Assembly (NCBI GenBank): GCA_937888615.1
Contig: CALABZ010000034.1
Coordinates: forward strand, 1-22,503
Direction of reading: 5' to 3'
Length of the DNA stretch: 22,503 nucleotides
From: an uncultured Lentisphaeria bacterium
GTDB taxonomy: Bacteria; Verrucomicrobiota; Lentisphaeria; Victivallales; Victivallaceae
Shown in pieces: positions 1-6,454 of this stretch. A model generated the notes under the pieces. That model was given only the letters and a program-made list of their open reading frames with translations. It searched no databases and was not told the origin of the DNA. Positions within the stretch are counted from its first letter, which is position 1. The number at the start of each line of letters is the position of its first letter. The position numbers and the translations under genes were made by a program.

Positions 1-907
1 TGACCTGTGCCGCATAGGCCAGGAAACGGGCGTTTTTGCGGAAAATGCGGACGGCGTCCGGGTCTCCGCTCTGGTAAAGTTCCAGCACTTCGTTGTATTT
101 CAAGTGACGGCCCTTGGCATCGGCCACCATATCGATCAGGGTACTGTCGCGGGTCAGGTCTTCCAACGCCCGTGATTGGGCTGTAAACTCAGGTTCGGGG
201 TCGAACGGCATCTGCATTTGGCCGATTTCACCCGCCGAACCGAAACTGCCCCGGAAGATTTTGCCGTCGATAACGATCCCCGCGCCGACGCCGCGCCCGC
301 TGGTCAGGTACGCCAGACTCCGGTACGGAACCCCGCAACCCACCTGTTTCTCGGCGAACGCCGCCGCATTCGGGCGCTTTTCCAGGAAAACAGGGACTTG
401 GAAGCGCTCGCTCAATCGTCCGGTCAGATTATGTCCGGCGATATCGAAGTTGCTGCTGGAGAGAATTTCGCGGTGGTCCGCGTCCACCAGTCCCGATACG
501 GCGATGCCGATCCCGCGCACGTTGTCCTGAATCAGCAGGGTGATAAGCTGGCGGAGCGAGGTCAGGATTGATTCGAAATTATTGTTGTAGGTGATGTTGC
601 GATGCCGCACCACCTGACCGTTCAGGTCGCAGAGGACGCCGCGGATCTGGTATTCGTCGGCCAGGTCGATGCCGATGGCGTACCCCGCTTCCGGGCATAG
701 TTTCAGCATGATCGGGCGTTTGCCGCCGCTCGAAGTCCCTTTGCCGGTTTCCATAACCAACCCGGTGCCGAGCAGTTCGCCGACCACGGTGGAAATGGTG
801 GGACGGGTAAGTCCGGTAAGCTTGGAGAGCTCGGCCCGGGAAACCTCGCCCCGGGTCCGGATCAGCTTCAGGAGCTGGCGCTGGTTGCGGAGGTTCGGGG
901 CGGCCAT
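1..907 (-). CDS. ROK-family transcriptional regulator, non-catalytic (partial, runs off left edge)
   Basis: I read about 302 codons on the minus strand from an ATG at 905-907 to the window edge without a stop, so the C-terminus is missing. The first ~65 residues form a winged helix (RAELSKLTGLTRPTISTVVGEL), followed by a ROK domain (GEIG, NAAAFAE, GVGAGIVIDGK). This is the NagC/XylR-type repressor layout, where a sugar-kinase fold senses a sugar. The kinase signatures are degraded: GIDLADE lacks the phosphate-binding GGT, the usual ENDANA is EKRPNA with the catalytic Asp lost, GEIGH is GEIGQ, and the Cys-rich zinc motif after it has no Cys. I infer a pure regulator. The start is 2 nt after the gpsA stop, with a GGAG ribosome site inside the gpsA end, so it is the third gene of the plsY-gpsA operon. 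The ligand is unknown. Confidence 0.85.
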   Translation of the reverse strand, partial: MAAPNLRNQRQLLKLIRTRGEVSRAELSKLTGLTRPTISTVVGELLGTGLVMETGKGTSSGGKRPIMLKLCPEAGYAIGIDLADEYQIRGVLCDLNGQVVRHRNITYNNNFESILTSLRQLITLLIQDNVRGIGIAVSGLVDADHREILSSSNFDIAGHNLTGRLSERFQVPVFLEKRPNAAAFAEKQVGCGVPYRSLAYLTSGRGVGAGIVIDGKIFRGSFGSAGEIGQMQMPFDPEPEFTAQSRALEDLTRDSTLIDMVADAKGRHLKYNEVLELYQSGDPDAVRIFRKNARFLAYAAQV

Positions 908-909
908 GA

Positions 910-1905
910 TCACTCCATCTCGGATTTGGCTTTGCGCCCCATGAGTTCGATGATCGCCTGGCGCGGGTCGTGTCCCTCGTAAATGACGGAATGGACCTGT
1001 TCGATGATCGGGGCCTCGACATTGTGGTTCTGCGCCAGTTGCCAGGCGCTTCGGGCGGTTTTGACCCCTTCGGCCACCACCATGCCCATTGAACGGGTGA
1101 TTTCATCGATTTTCAGGCCGCGGCCGAGCTGTTCACCGACGTAGCGGTTGCGGCTGTGTCCGCTGCAGCAGGTCACGATCAGGTCGCCGATGCCGCTGAG
1201 CCCGGCAAAAGTCATCGGACTGCCGCCCAGCGCCGCGCCCAGGCGGCTCATTTCGGCGATGCCGCGGGTCATCATGGCGGCCTTGGGATTGTCGCCGAGT
1301 CTCATGCCGTCGATGATGCCGGCGGCGATGGCCATGACGTTTTTCAGCGCGCCGCCGAGCTCCACCCCCACGTAATCGTCGGAGGTATAGACCCGAAAAT
1401 ACTGGTTCATGAAAAGCTGTTGCACCTCTTGCGCCAGCTCCGCGTCGGCGGACGCCGCGACTACCGCGGTCGGAATTTCGCGCGACACTTCTTCGGCGTG
1501 ACTTGGCCCGGACATCACCGAATAACGGCATTCGCCGAGGATTTCCCGGCACATGTCGCTGACCCGCATAAGCGTTTCGCATTCGATTCCCTTGGCTACG
1601 TCGATCAGCTTATGGCGGTCCGGTTTGAGGAACGGCTTCATCTGTTTGAGCACGCCGCGCATGTACTGCGTGGGCGAGGCCAGAATCAGGTATTCCGCCT
1701 GCATGGCGGCTTCAAGGTCGGATTCGAGGCGCAGGCCCGGAGGAAGTTTCACCCCTTTCAGAAAACGGGTGTTTTCGTGTTCGCGTCTCATCTGTTCGAT
1801 ATAATCCGGGAACGGGCCCCAGAGCGTCACGTCGTGTCCGTTGCCGGTCAGGAGCATGGCCAATGCGGTACCCCAGCCGCCGTCGCTTAAAATCGATATT
1901 TTCAT
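910..1905 (-). CDS. gpsA: Glycerol-3-phosphate dehydrogenase [NAD(P)+]
   Basis: The protein of 331 residues has the usual length for cytoplasmic GpsA, which reduces dihydroxyacetone phosphate to sn-glycerol 3-phosphate for phospholipid synthesis. It shows the N-terminal nucleotide loop (ILSDGGWGTALA), ASPTQYMR, SGPSHAEEV, the VELGGALKNV segment with the catalytic Lys, and GLSGIGDLIVTC followed by SRNR. The loop reads S-D-G-G-W-G where most GpsA have G-A-G-S-W-G, so its first Gly is Ser. A longer open frame extends upstream, but the start at 1905 fits the family, has GGGGGAG just upstream, and overlaps the plsY stop as ATGA. This places gpsA directly behind plsY, whose enzyme uses its product. 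Confidence is high. Confidence 0.96.
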   Translation of the reverse strand: MKISILSDGGWGTALAMLLTGNGHDVTLWGPFPDYIEQMRREHENTRFLKGVKLPPGLRLESDLEAAMQAEYLILASPTQYMRGVLKQMKPFLKPDRHKLIDVAKGIECETLMRVSDMCREILGECRYSVMSGPSHAEEVSREIPTAVVAASADAELAQEVQQLFMNQYFRVYTSDDYVGVELGGALKNVMAIAAGIIDGMRLGDNPKAAMMTRGIAEMSRLGAALGGSPMTFAGLSGIGDLIVTCCSGHSRNRYVGEQLGRGLKIDEITRSMGMVVAEGVKTARSAWQLAQNHNVEAPIIEQVHSVIYEGHDPRQAIIELMGRKAKSEME

Positions 1906-2555
1906 TTTTTCTCCCCCTTTTTGCTGAATCTGTTTTCGGTGCCGTTGAGGAGGCGGCGGATATTGCCCGCGTGCCGTATGATCGCCAGCACCCCGATCAG
2001 GTACAGGAAAATCAGAATCCAGACCGAATGATAATAAATATTGAAATACGAGAAAAATGTAGCCGCCACCGGCAGTACCGCGCAGGCGGCGATGCTCGCC
2101 AGCGACACATAGCGGCTGGCCAGAAACACCACCAGCCAGACGATTCCCGCCGCCAGGAACGACAGCGGCGACATGCCGAGCAGCACCCCGAAAATGGTCG
2201 AAATTCCCTTGCCTCCCTTGAACTTGATGAACACACTGAACATGTGTCCCGTGATCGCCCCGAACGCGGCGATGATCTGGGCGAATCCGTGCGGGTCTTT
2301 GAACACGCCCCAGGTTAACAGCAGCGACACCCCCAGCACCGGAATGAACCCTTTCAGCAGGTCGAGCAGGAAACAGAGCCGTCCCCACCATTTGCCGATG
2401 CTGCGGGTGACGTTGGTCGCGCCGATGTTGCCGCTGCCGACGGTGCGGATGTCAATCCCTTTCATTCGGCCAATCAGGTAGCCCCACGGAATCGACCCGA
2501 AGAGGTAGGAAATCAGGAAAATAACGATATAGATGATAATAGTTGTCGAGGTCAT
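1902..2555 (-). CDS. plsY: Acyl-phosphate:glycerol-3-phosphate acyltransferase PlsY
   Basis: This 217-residue membrane protein transfers an acyl group from acyl-phosphate to glycerol 3-phosphate, giving lysophosphatidic acid at the inner membrane. The three PlsY signatures are present in order: FGSIPWGYLIGR near residue 20, GSGNIGATNV near 41-50, and KFKGGKGISTIFG near 115. A DLLKG segment lies between, and hydrophobic spans fill the rest, as expected for a multi-pass enzyme. The C-terminus ends in a basic tail (NRFSKKGEKK). It is the first gene of the operon; its stop overlaps the gpsA start by 4 nt, which suggests translational coupling with the enzyme that makes its substrate. The ribosome site (AAGGT) is modest. 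Confidence 0.96.
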   Translation of the reverse strand: MTSTTIIIYIVIFLISYLFGSIPWGYLIGRMKGIDIRTVGSGNIGATNVTRSIGKWWGRLCFLLDLLKGFIPVLGVSLLLTWGVFKDPHGFAQIIAAFGAITGHMFSVFIKFKGGKGISTIFGVLLGMSPLSFLAAGIVWLVVFLASRYVSLASIAACAVLPVAATFFSYFNIYYHSVWILIFLYLIGVLAIIRHAGNIRRLLNGTENRFSKKGEKK

Positions 2556-2568
2556 GTTGTTTTTTACC

Positions 2569-2596
2569 TTGTTTTATAAGTCAACCTAATTATATT
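2569..2596 (+). promoter_or_regulatory. Candidate promoter for the M24 peptidase gene, in an AT-rich divergent region
   Basis: The 75-bp gap between the divergent plsY and M24 genes is strongly AT-rich. On the plus strand TTGTTT (2569-2574) and TATATT (2591-2596) are 16 nt apart, which fits a sigma-70-type promoter for the gene at 2631. On the minus strand TTGCAA (2614-2619) and TAATAT (2592-2597) could serve plsY at the same spacing, so the two -10 elements would overlap. Both are pattern matches only. Confidence 0.4.
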
Positions 2597-2630
2597 ATTG
2601 CATGATTTTTAATTTGCAAATGAGGTTACT

Positions 2631-3749
2631 GTGAAAAAAGCGTCTTTAATCGTGGCCAATGCCGAAAAATCGGCCGATCTGCTGTACGCCACCGGTTTCC
2701 GGGCTCCCGATCCCTATATTTATTTCGCGATGGGAGCGAAACGGGGCATGATTCTGTCCGAGCTTGAATACGACCGCGGCCTTCAGGAGTGCCGCGACGG
2801 CATCCATGTATTCCGCTACGAGGATTTCATTCGCCGCGGCAAACGCGGTATGGGGGATATACTGCGTGTGCTGGCGAAAAGCTTGAAAGCGGGCAGTTTC
2901 CTGGTGCCGTCCGATTTCCCGCTCGGCCTGGCCGATTTCCTGCGGCATCATGGCATCGAGGTCAAAAGTTCGAAGCACGAATTTTTCCCGGAACGCGAAT
3001 TCAAGAGCGAACGCGAGATCGACTGCCTGCGCGAGGCTCAGCGAATCACCGGGCTCGGAATGCGCCGCGCCGAAAATATCCTGCGCGAGTCGGATATTTC
3101 ACCGTCCGGCGTCCTGTATTGGAACGGCGCGCCGCTGACTTCCGAAATCCTTCGCGCCGAAATCAATATCGAACTGATCCGGCACGACGCATTCGCCGAA
3201 TCCACCATCGCGGCGGGCGGCGTACAGGGGGCCGAACCTCACAATGAAGGAAGCGGCGAACTCTACACGGGCGCCCCGATCGTCATCGACATTTTCCCGA
3301 AAATTATCGCCACCGGGTATCATGGCGACATGACCCGGACGTTCGTCAAGGGCGAGGCCCCGGAAATCGTCCGCAGAGCCTACCAGGCGGTGCACAATAC
3401 GCGCGAACGCTGTAAAACCATGGTTCGCGCCGGGGCCATCCCTGCGGAAATCCACCGGTTTGCGGCGGAATTTCTCGCCCAACAGGGGTTCCCGACCGGG
3501 CGACGCGCCAACGGCAAAAGCTACGGATTTTTCCATGGGCTCGGGCATGGTCTCGGACTGGAGGTTCACGAAGCGCCGCGGATGAACCTGCGCAATCCGG
3601 TTCCGTTCAAGGGCGGCGAAGTCGTCACGGTGGAACCGGGCGTTTATGACTCGGCATGGGGCGGCGTCCGGCTGGAGGATGTGGTGGCGGTTCGCGGGGA
3701 CTGTGCGGAGTGCCTGACCGATTATCCCGATCAGCTGGAACTGGATTAA
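2631..3749 (+). CDS. M24 family metallopeptidase (Xaa-Pro aminopeptidase-like)
   Basis: The 372-residue protein has the pita-bread fold of M24 peptidases, which remove N-terminal residues, usually before proline. All five metal ligands can be placed: D220 (VIDIF), D233 (GDMTRTF), H306 (HGLGHGLGLEVHE), E335 (VEPGVY) and E349 (RLEDVV); H313 is the usual shuttle His. About 125 N-terminal residues form a creatinase-type lid domain shorter than in classic PepP. The start is GTG with TGAGGT 4 nt upstream. The substrate cannot be told from sequence. A HAD phosphatase gene follows after 5 nt, so the two are probably co-transcribed. There is no signal peptide, so it is likely cytoplasmic. Confidence 0.9.
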   Translation: MKKASLIVANAEKSADLLYATGFRAPDPYIYFAMGAKRGMILSELEYDRGLQECRDGIHVFRYEDFIRRGKRGMGDILRVLAKSLKAGSFLVPSDFPLGLADFLRHHGIEVKSSKHEFFPEREFKSEREIDCLREAQRITGLGMRRAENILRESDISPSGVLYWNGAPLTSEILRAEINIELIRHDAFAESTIAAGGVQGAEPHNEGSGELYTGAPIVIDIFPKIIATGYHGDMTRTFVKGEAPEIVRRAYQAVHNTRERCKTMVRAGAIPAEIHRFAAEFLAQQGFPTGRRANGKSYGFFHGLGHGLGLEVHEAPRMNLRNPVPFKGGEVVTVEPGVYDSAWGGVRLEDVVAVRGDCAECLTDYPDQLELD

Positions 3750-3754
3750 ATGCT

Positions 3755-4351
3755 ATGAACGAAAAAATAAGCAGTACAAATAAAGTAATCGCACTGGATA
3801 TCGGCGGCGTCTGCATCCAACTGCATCATGAACTGGCCGCCTTGAGCTGGGGTATCCGTTCGCTGGCCGAACTGCCGCCGCCGTTTCTGCGGGCCTGCGC
3901 ACAACTGGAATGCGGGGCGATTTCCGACGGCGAATGGTTGTCGGTTTGCCGCGAAACCATGCCGGAACGCAACGACGCGGACGACGGCGAAATCTATGCA
4001 GCGTTCAACTCCGTCGTCGGCACGGATATTCCCGGCATGGCGGCGCTGGCCCGCCGGCTGGTGGACGACGGCTGGCGGCTGATCTATTTCTCCAACACGT
4101 CGCGGATGCACGCGTTGGAAGTGGCGCGCAACCTTTCGTTCGCGCCGCTGGTGACCGGGGCGGTCTACAGTTATGACGCGGGGTGCATGAAGCCCGATCC
4201 GCGCATTTACGAGATATTCGAGCAAAACTACGGCGTACCCGCGTTTTACTTCGACGACCGCGCCGAAAACATCGAAGCGGGTTTGAAACGCAATTGGAAC
4301 AGCCGCCTTTTCACCGGCGTGGCCGATGCCGAGGCGTTCATTTACGACTGA
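3755..4351 (+). CDS. HAD-superfamily phosphatase, YihX-like
   Basis: The protein of 198 residues shows the HAD motifs in order: ALDIGGVCI with the nucleophile D15, YFSNTS (motif II Ser/Thr), KPDPRIYEIF (motif III Lys) and FYFDDRAEN (motif IV Asp pair). Like YihX, the second acidic residue of the DxD motif is replaced (D-I-G). YihX is an alpha-glucose-1-phosphate phosphatase, so a sugar-phosphate substrate is plausible but unproven. I chose the ATG at 3755: it lies 5 nt after the M24 peptidase stop, and the next upstream ATG (3750) stops after two codons. A longer open frame overlapping the peptidase gene is a shadow. The next gene has its own promoter, so this is probably the end of a two-gene unit. 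Confidence 0.85.
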   Translation: MNEKISSTNKVIALDIGGVCIQLHHELAALSWGIRSLAELPPPFLRACAQLECGAISDGEWLSVCRETMPERNDADDGEIYAAFNSVVGTDIPGMAALARRLVDDGWRLIYFSNTSRMHALEVARNLSFAPLVTGAVYSYDAGCMKPDPRIYEIFEQNYGVPAFYFDDRAENIEAGLKRNWNSRLFTGVADAEAFIYD

Positions 4352-4404
4352 GGCGTATCGGGGCGGCGGCGGAACGAAATTCCTGAATTCTTCGGAAAAG
4401 GGGA

Positions 4405-4432
4405 TTGACTTTTCCGGGATACTTGTTATAAT
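4405..4432 (+). promoter_or_regulatory. Strong sigma-70-type promoter of the GntR regulator gene
   Basis: TTGACT (4405-4410) and TATAAT (4427-4432) are separated by 16 nt, the best full promoter match in the window. The expected start of transcription is near 4439, giving a short leader of about 28 nt before the ATG at 4467 with AAAGG at 4451-4455. The -10 element lies inside a 28-bp palindrome, so a bound dimer would block the polymerase. Confidence 0.75.
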
Positions 4433-4448
4433 ATATGTTAATACAAGT
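4421..4448 (+). repeat. 28-bp imperfect palindrome, probable operator of the GntR/LacI-type regulator
   Basis: The arms ACTTGT (4421-4426) and ACAAGT (4443-4448) are perfect inverted repeats, and 11 of the 14 base pairs across the 28-bp span are complementary. TTGT/ACAA half-sites resemble those of the AraR group of GntR regulators, though the spacing here is wider. It covers the -10 and sits just upstream of a gene for such a regulator, which fits negative autoregulation. Assignment is inference. Confidence 0.6.
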
Positions 4449-4466
4449 TAAAAGGTGTGTTTGGTT

Positions 4467-5534
4467 ATGGCAATTCTTCAGGAACAGGTTTTCCGGTATC
4501 TGAGCGATCTGATCGCGAACGGCAATCACAATGACATGCTGCCCTCGCAAAATCAGTTGCGGGAACGTTTCAACGTGAGCATGATCACGGTGAGAATGGC
4601 GCTCGACAAGCTGGAGGAGGAGGGATTGATCTTTCGCCGCCAGGGTAAAGGGTGCTTTATCCGCAAGGTCGACAACAATGAACCCGACATCCGGATTTTC
4701 CTGGTGCTGCCGAACAAAACCGATATTCGCAACGAGTTCGTCAACGGCATCTTTAATGCCGCCCGCGAACGCAAATATCATGTGATGTTCTACAGTTACA
4801 ACGGCAACGGCGTGGATTTGCAGCGCGAAATCCGCCTGTTCGCCCCGAACGCGATCATCTGGGTGGCGCCGAATCTTTTGGAGGAGGCGGAAACCATCGA
4901 ACGGCTGTCCGAGTTGAACGCTTTTCTGTTGCTTTTCAACCGGAAATTCAGTCATCCGCGGGTCAGTTATGTAACCGGCGACCTTTTTCGCGACGGCAAG
5001 CTGATGGCGGAGAACATGTTGAAGCGTTCTCCGGAGAAAATCCTTTATATCGGACACGACGAGAGCATATCGTTTTCCAAAACACGGTATGACGGTTTCG
5101 TCGTGGGACTGGAAAGCGCCGGTTTCGACCGGGCGGGAGGCCTCTATGAAATTCCGTTCAGCACCCGTATTTACCGACCCGGCATGCTGACGCCGCTTGT
5201 TCTTGAGGCTCTGCGCCAGAACCGTTTCGAAGCGGTGGTCTGTTCGCAGGGGGCGGTCTGGAACGACATGGTCGAGGCTTTGAGGAAAAGCCGGCACGGC
5301 GGCAAGGACGTCTGGTTCGGCAACTTCAACCAGATACCGGAGGATGACCCCTTGCTGAACCGTTCCGTGATGATCCTTCAACCGATCGAAGAAATGGGGC
5401 GACTGGCGATTGATTCGGTGGGGCGGCTGATTGAAAACGAGGCCCGGCAGGTGTGTCTGGAAATCCCCTCGCGACTGATTCAGCCCTCGAGTATATTGAA
5501 AAAACGAAAAATGCACACTTTACAGGAATATTGA
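4467..5534 (+). CDS. GntR-type winged-helix regulator with LacI-like sugar-binding domain
   Basis: This 355-residue protein starts with a GntR winged helix (residues ~5-72: MLPSQNQLRERF, VSMITVRMALDKLEEEGLI, RRQGKGCFI). A periplasmic-binding-protein-like effector domain follows (PDIRIFLVLPNKTDIRNEF onward, to ~340), the layout of AraR, where a sugar releases the repressor. I prefer the ATG at 4467 over the upstream GTG at 4455 because AAAGG sits 11 nt before it and the DNA-binding domain begins immediately. It has its own strong promoter with a palindrome, so autoregulation is likely. The pseudopilin gene follows after 25 nt and the secreted hydrolase-like gene further on; I infer it controls them in response to a sugar. 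The ligand is unknown. Confidence 0.9.
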   Translation: MAILQEQVFRYLSDLIANGNHNDMLPSQNQLRERFNVSMITVRMALDKLEEEGLIFRRQGKGCFIRKVDNNEPDIRIFLVLPNKTDIRNEFVNGIFNAARERKYHVMFYSYNGNGVDLQREIRLFAPNAIIWVAPNLLEEAETIERLSELNAFLLLFNRKFSHPRVSYVTGDLFRDGKLMAENMLKRSPEKILYIGHDESISFSKTRYDGFVVGLESAGFDRAGGLYEIPFSTRIYRPGMLTPLVLEALRQNRFEAVVCSQGAVWNDMVEALRKSRHGGKDVWFGNFNQIPEDDPLLNRSVMILQPIEEMGRLAIDSVGRLIENEARQVCLEIPSRLIQPSSILKKRKMHTLQEY

Positions 5535-5559
5535 ATATTAAGAAACAAGGGAACAAACA

Positions 5560-6258
5560 ATGAGAAAAAATTTCACACTTATTGAATTACTCGTTGTCAT
5601 AGCTATCATCGCTATTCTCGCGAGTTTGCTTCTGCCGGCGCTGAACAAAGCCAGGGAGTCTGCGAAGATGAGTCGCTGCTTGAATAATACGAAACAACTG
5701 GGGATGGTTCTTCAACTTTACAGTGACGACTTTTCCTCATGGCTGCCTTATCCCATAAACAGATATGGATATAGTGGTCGAATTTATCCCTACAACTGGC
5801 TTAACTGTTTATGGTTGAATAACTATATTCCGGCAAAGAACCGGGATCTCACTATGCATAACACAAATCCGGCGGTTGTTGGATGTGACAAAGTCTGGCA
5901 AGTGTTGGCTTGTCCCAACTCCGACGGATACAACGATACGAATACATTCATGCAAGGGTGGTCCAATGGCAATCCTGCCTATACCAGTGCCGATTACGGT
6001 CTCAACTATTTTGCCGGATATCCAGATACTTCCGGTAATGTGGAGCAGACGCTGATTCGGTTGAAAGAACCATCCCGAAAAATTGTGGCAGCAGAGTCGA
6101 ATGGGTGCGTCTTCAGTAGTAACGGTTGGGCTTCCGGATCGGCATTTTCGCTGATGTACCGGCATCAGCGTCAAGGAAATCTGCTGATGGGGGATGGTGG
6201 TGCTCGTAGCCTGATGTATAAGAATAGCGATATAATATTTCTGAAGGAAGGACTTTAG
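5560..6258 (+). CDS. Prepilin-like protein with N-terminal methylation motif and H-X9-DG domain
   Basis: The 232-residue protein opens with a short basic leader and a type IV pilin/pseudopilin helix (KNFTLIELLVVIAIIAILA) with Glu at the conserved fifth position; the residue before Phe is Asn, not the usual Gly. The C-terminal part is a small globular domain ending in an H-X9-DG signature (H202, D212-G213, in YRHQRQGNLLMGDGG). Such proteins are greatly amplified in Lentisphaerae, Planctomycetes and Verrucomicrobia; their function is not established. A prepilin peptidase would process it, and it would sit in a surface filament or stay membrane-anchored. AAGGGA lies 7 nt before the start. It is the second gene after the GntR regulator, and its base composition is visibly lower in GC than the genes on either side. 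Confidence 0.92.
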   Translation: MRKNFTLIELLVVIAIIAILASLLLPALNKARESAKMSRCLNNTKQLGMVLQLYSDDFSSWLPYPINRYGYSGRIYPYNWLNCLWLNNYIPAKNRDLTMHNTNPAVVGCDKVWQVLACPNSDGYNDTNTFMQGWSNGNPAYTSADYGLNYFAGYPDTSGNVEQTLIRLKEPSRKIVAAESNGCVFSSNGWASGSAFSLMYRHQRQGNLLMGDGGARSLMYKNSDIIFLKEGL

Positions 6259-6454
6259 TATTTCACACCTGCCGTCGATGAGAGCATGCTTGAGTCATGA
6301 GGTGATTTCCCCGCTTCGATCAGGCTTATTTGCAAGTGTTACCGCAAGAATTCTGCAAATTCAGATTTTAGGAGCGAATAAAATAATGACAAAAATTGAT
6401 TAAATGTATAAATTTTTGACAAAACAGTTCCAAACCTTAGGAGATAAAATTAAG
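6259..6454 (+). other. Intergenic region with a 5-codon mini-ORF and spaced GCAA repeats
   Basis: No gene of useful length is present. I see three NGCAA repeats (6331-6335, 6343-6347, 6354-6358) at 11-12 bp spacing, about one helical turn. There is also a mini-ORF MTKID (6386-6403) with an AGGAG site at 6370-6374. Its stop abuts the ATG at 6404 of a longer version of the next gene. I find no convincing -35/-10 pair or terminator, so transcription from the regulator promoter may read through. Confidence 0.35.

Noticed and set aside
1906..2391. Long N-terminal extension of gpsA reading through plsY
   Set aside because: The extra sequence is an out-of-frame reading of plsY with no family resemblance; GpsA length and the GGGGGAG site fix the start at 1905.
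4338..5516. 392-residue open frame antisense to the GntR regulator gene
   Set aside because: It is the shadow of a well-supported coding frame in GC-rich DNA; it has no domain I recognise and lies over the regulator's promoter.
6404..6454. Start of the secreted hydrolase-like protein at 6404, adding 17 residues
   Set aside because: There is no ribosome site before 6404, and the extension would push the signal peptide inward; the ATG at 6455 has AGGAG upstream.
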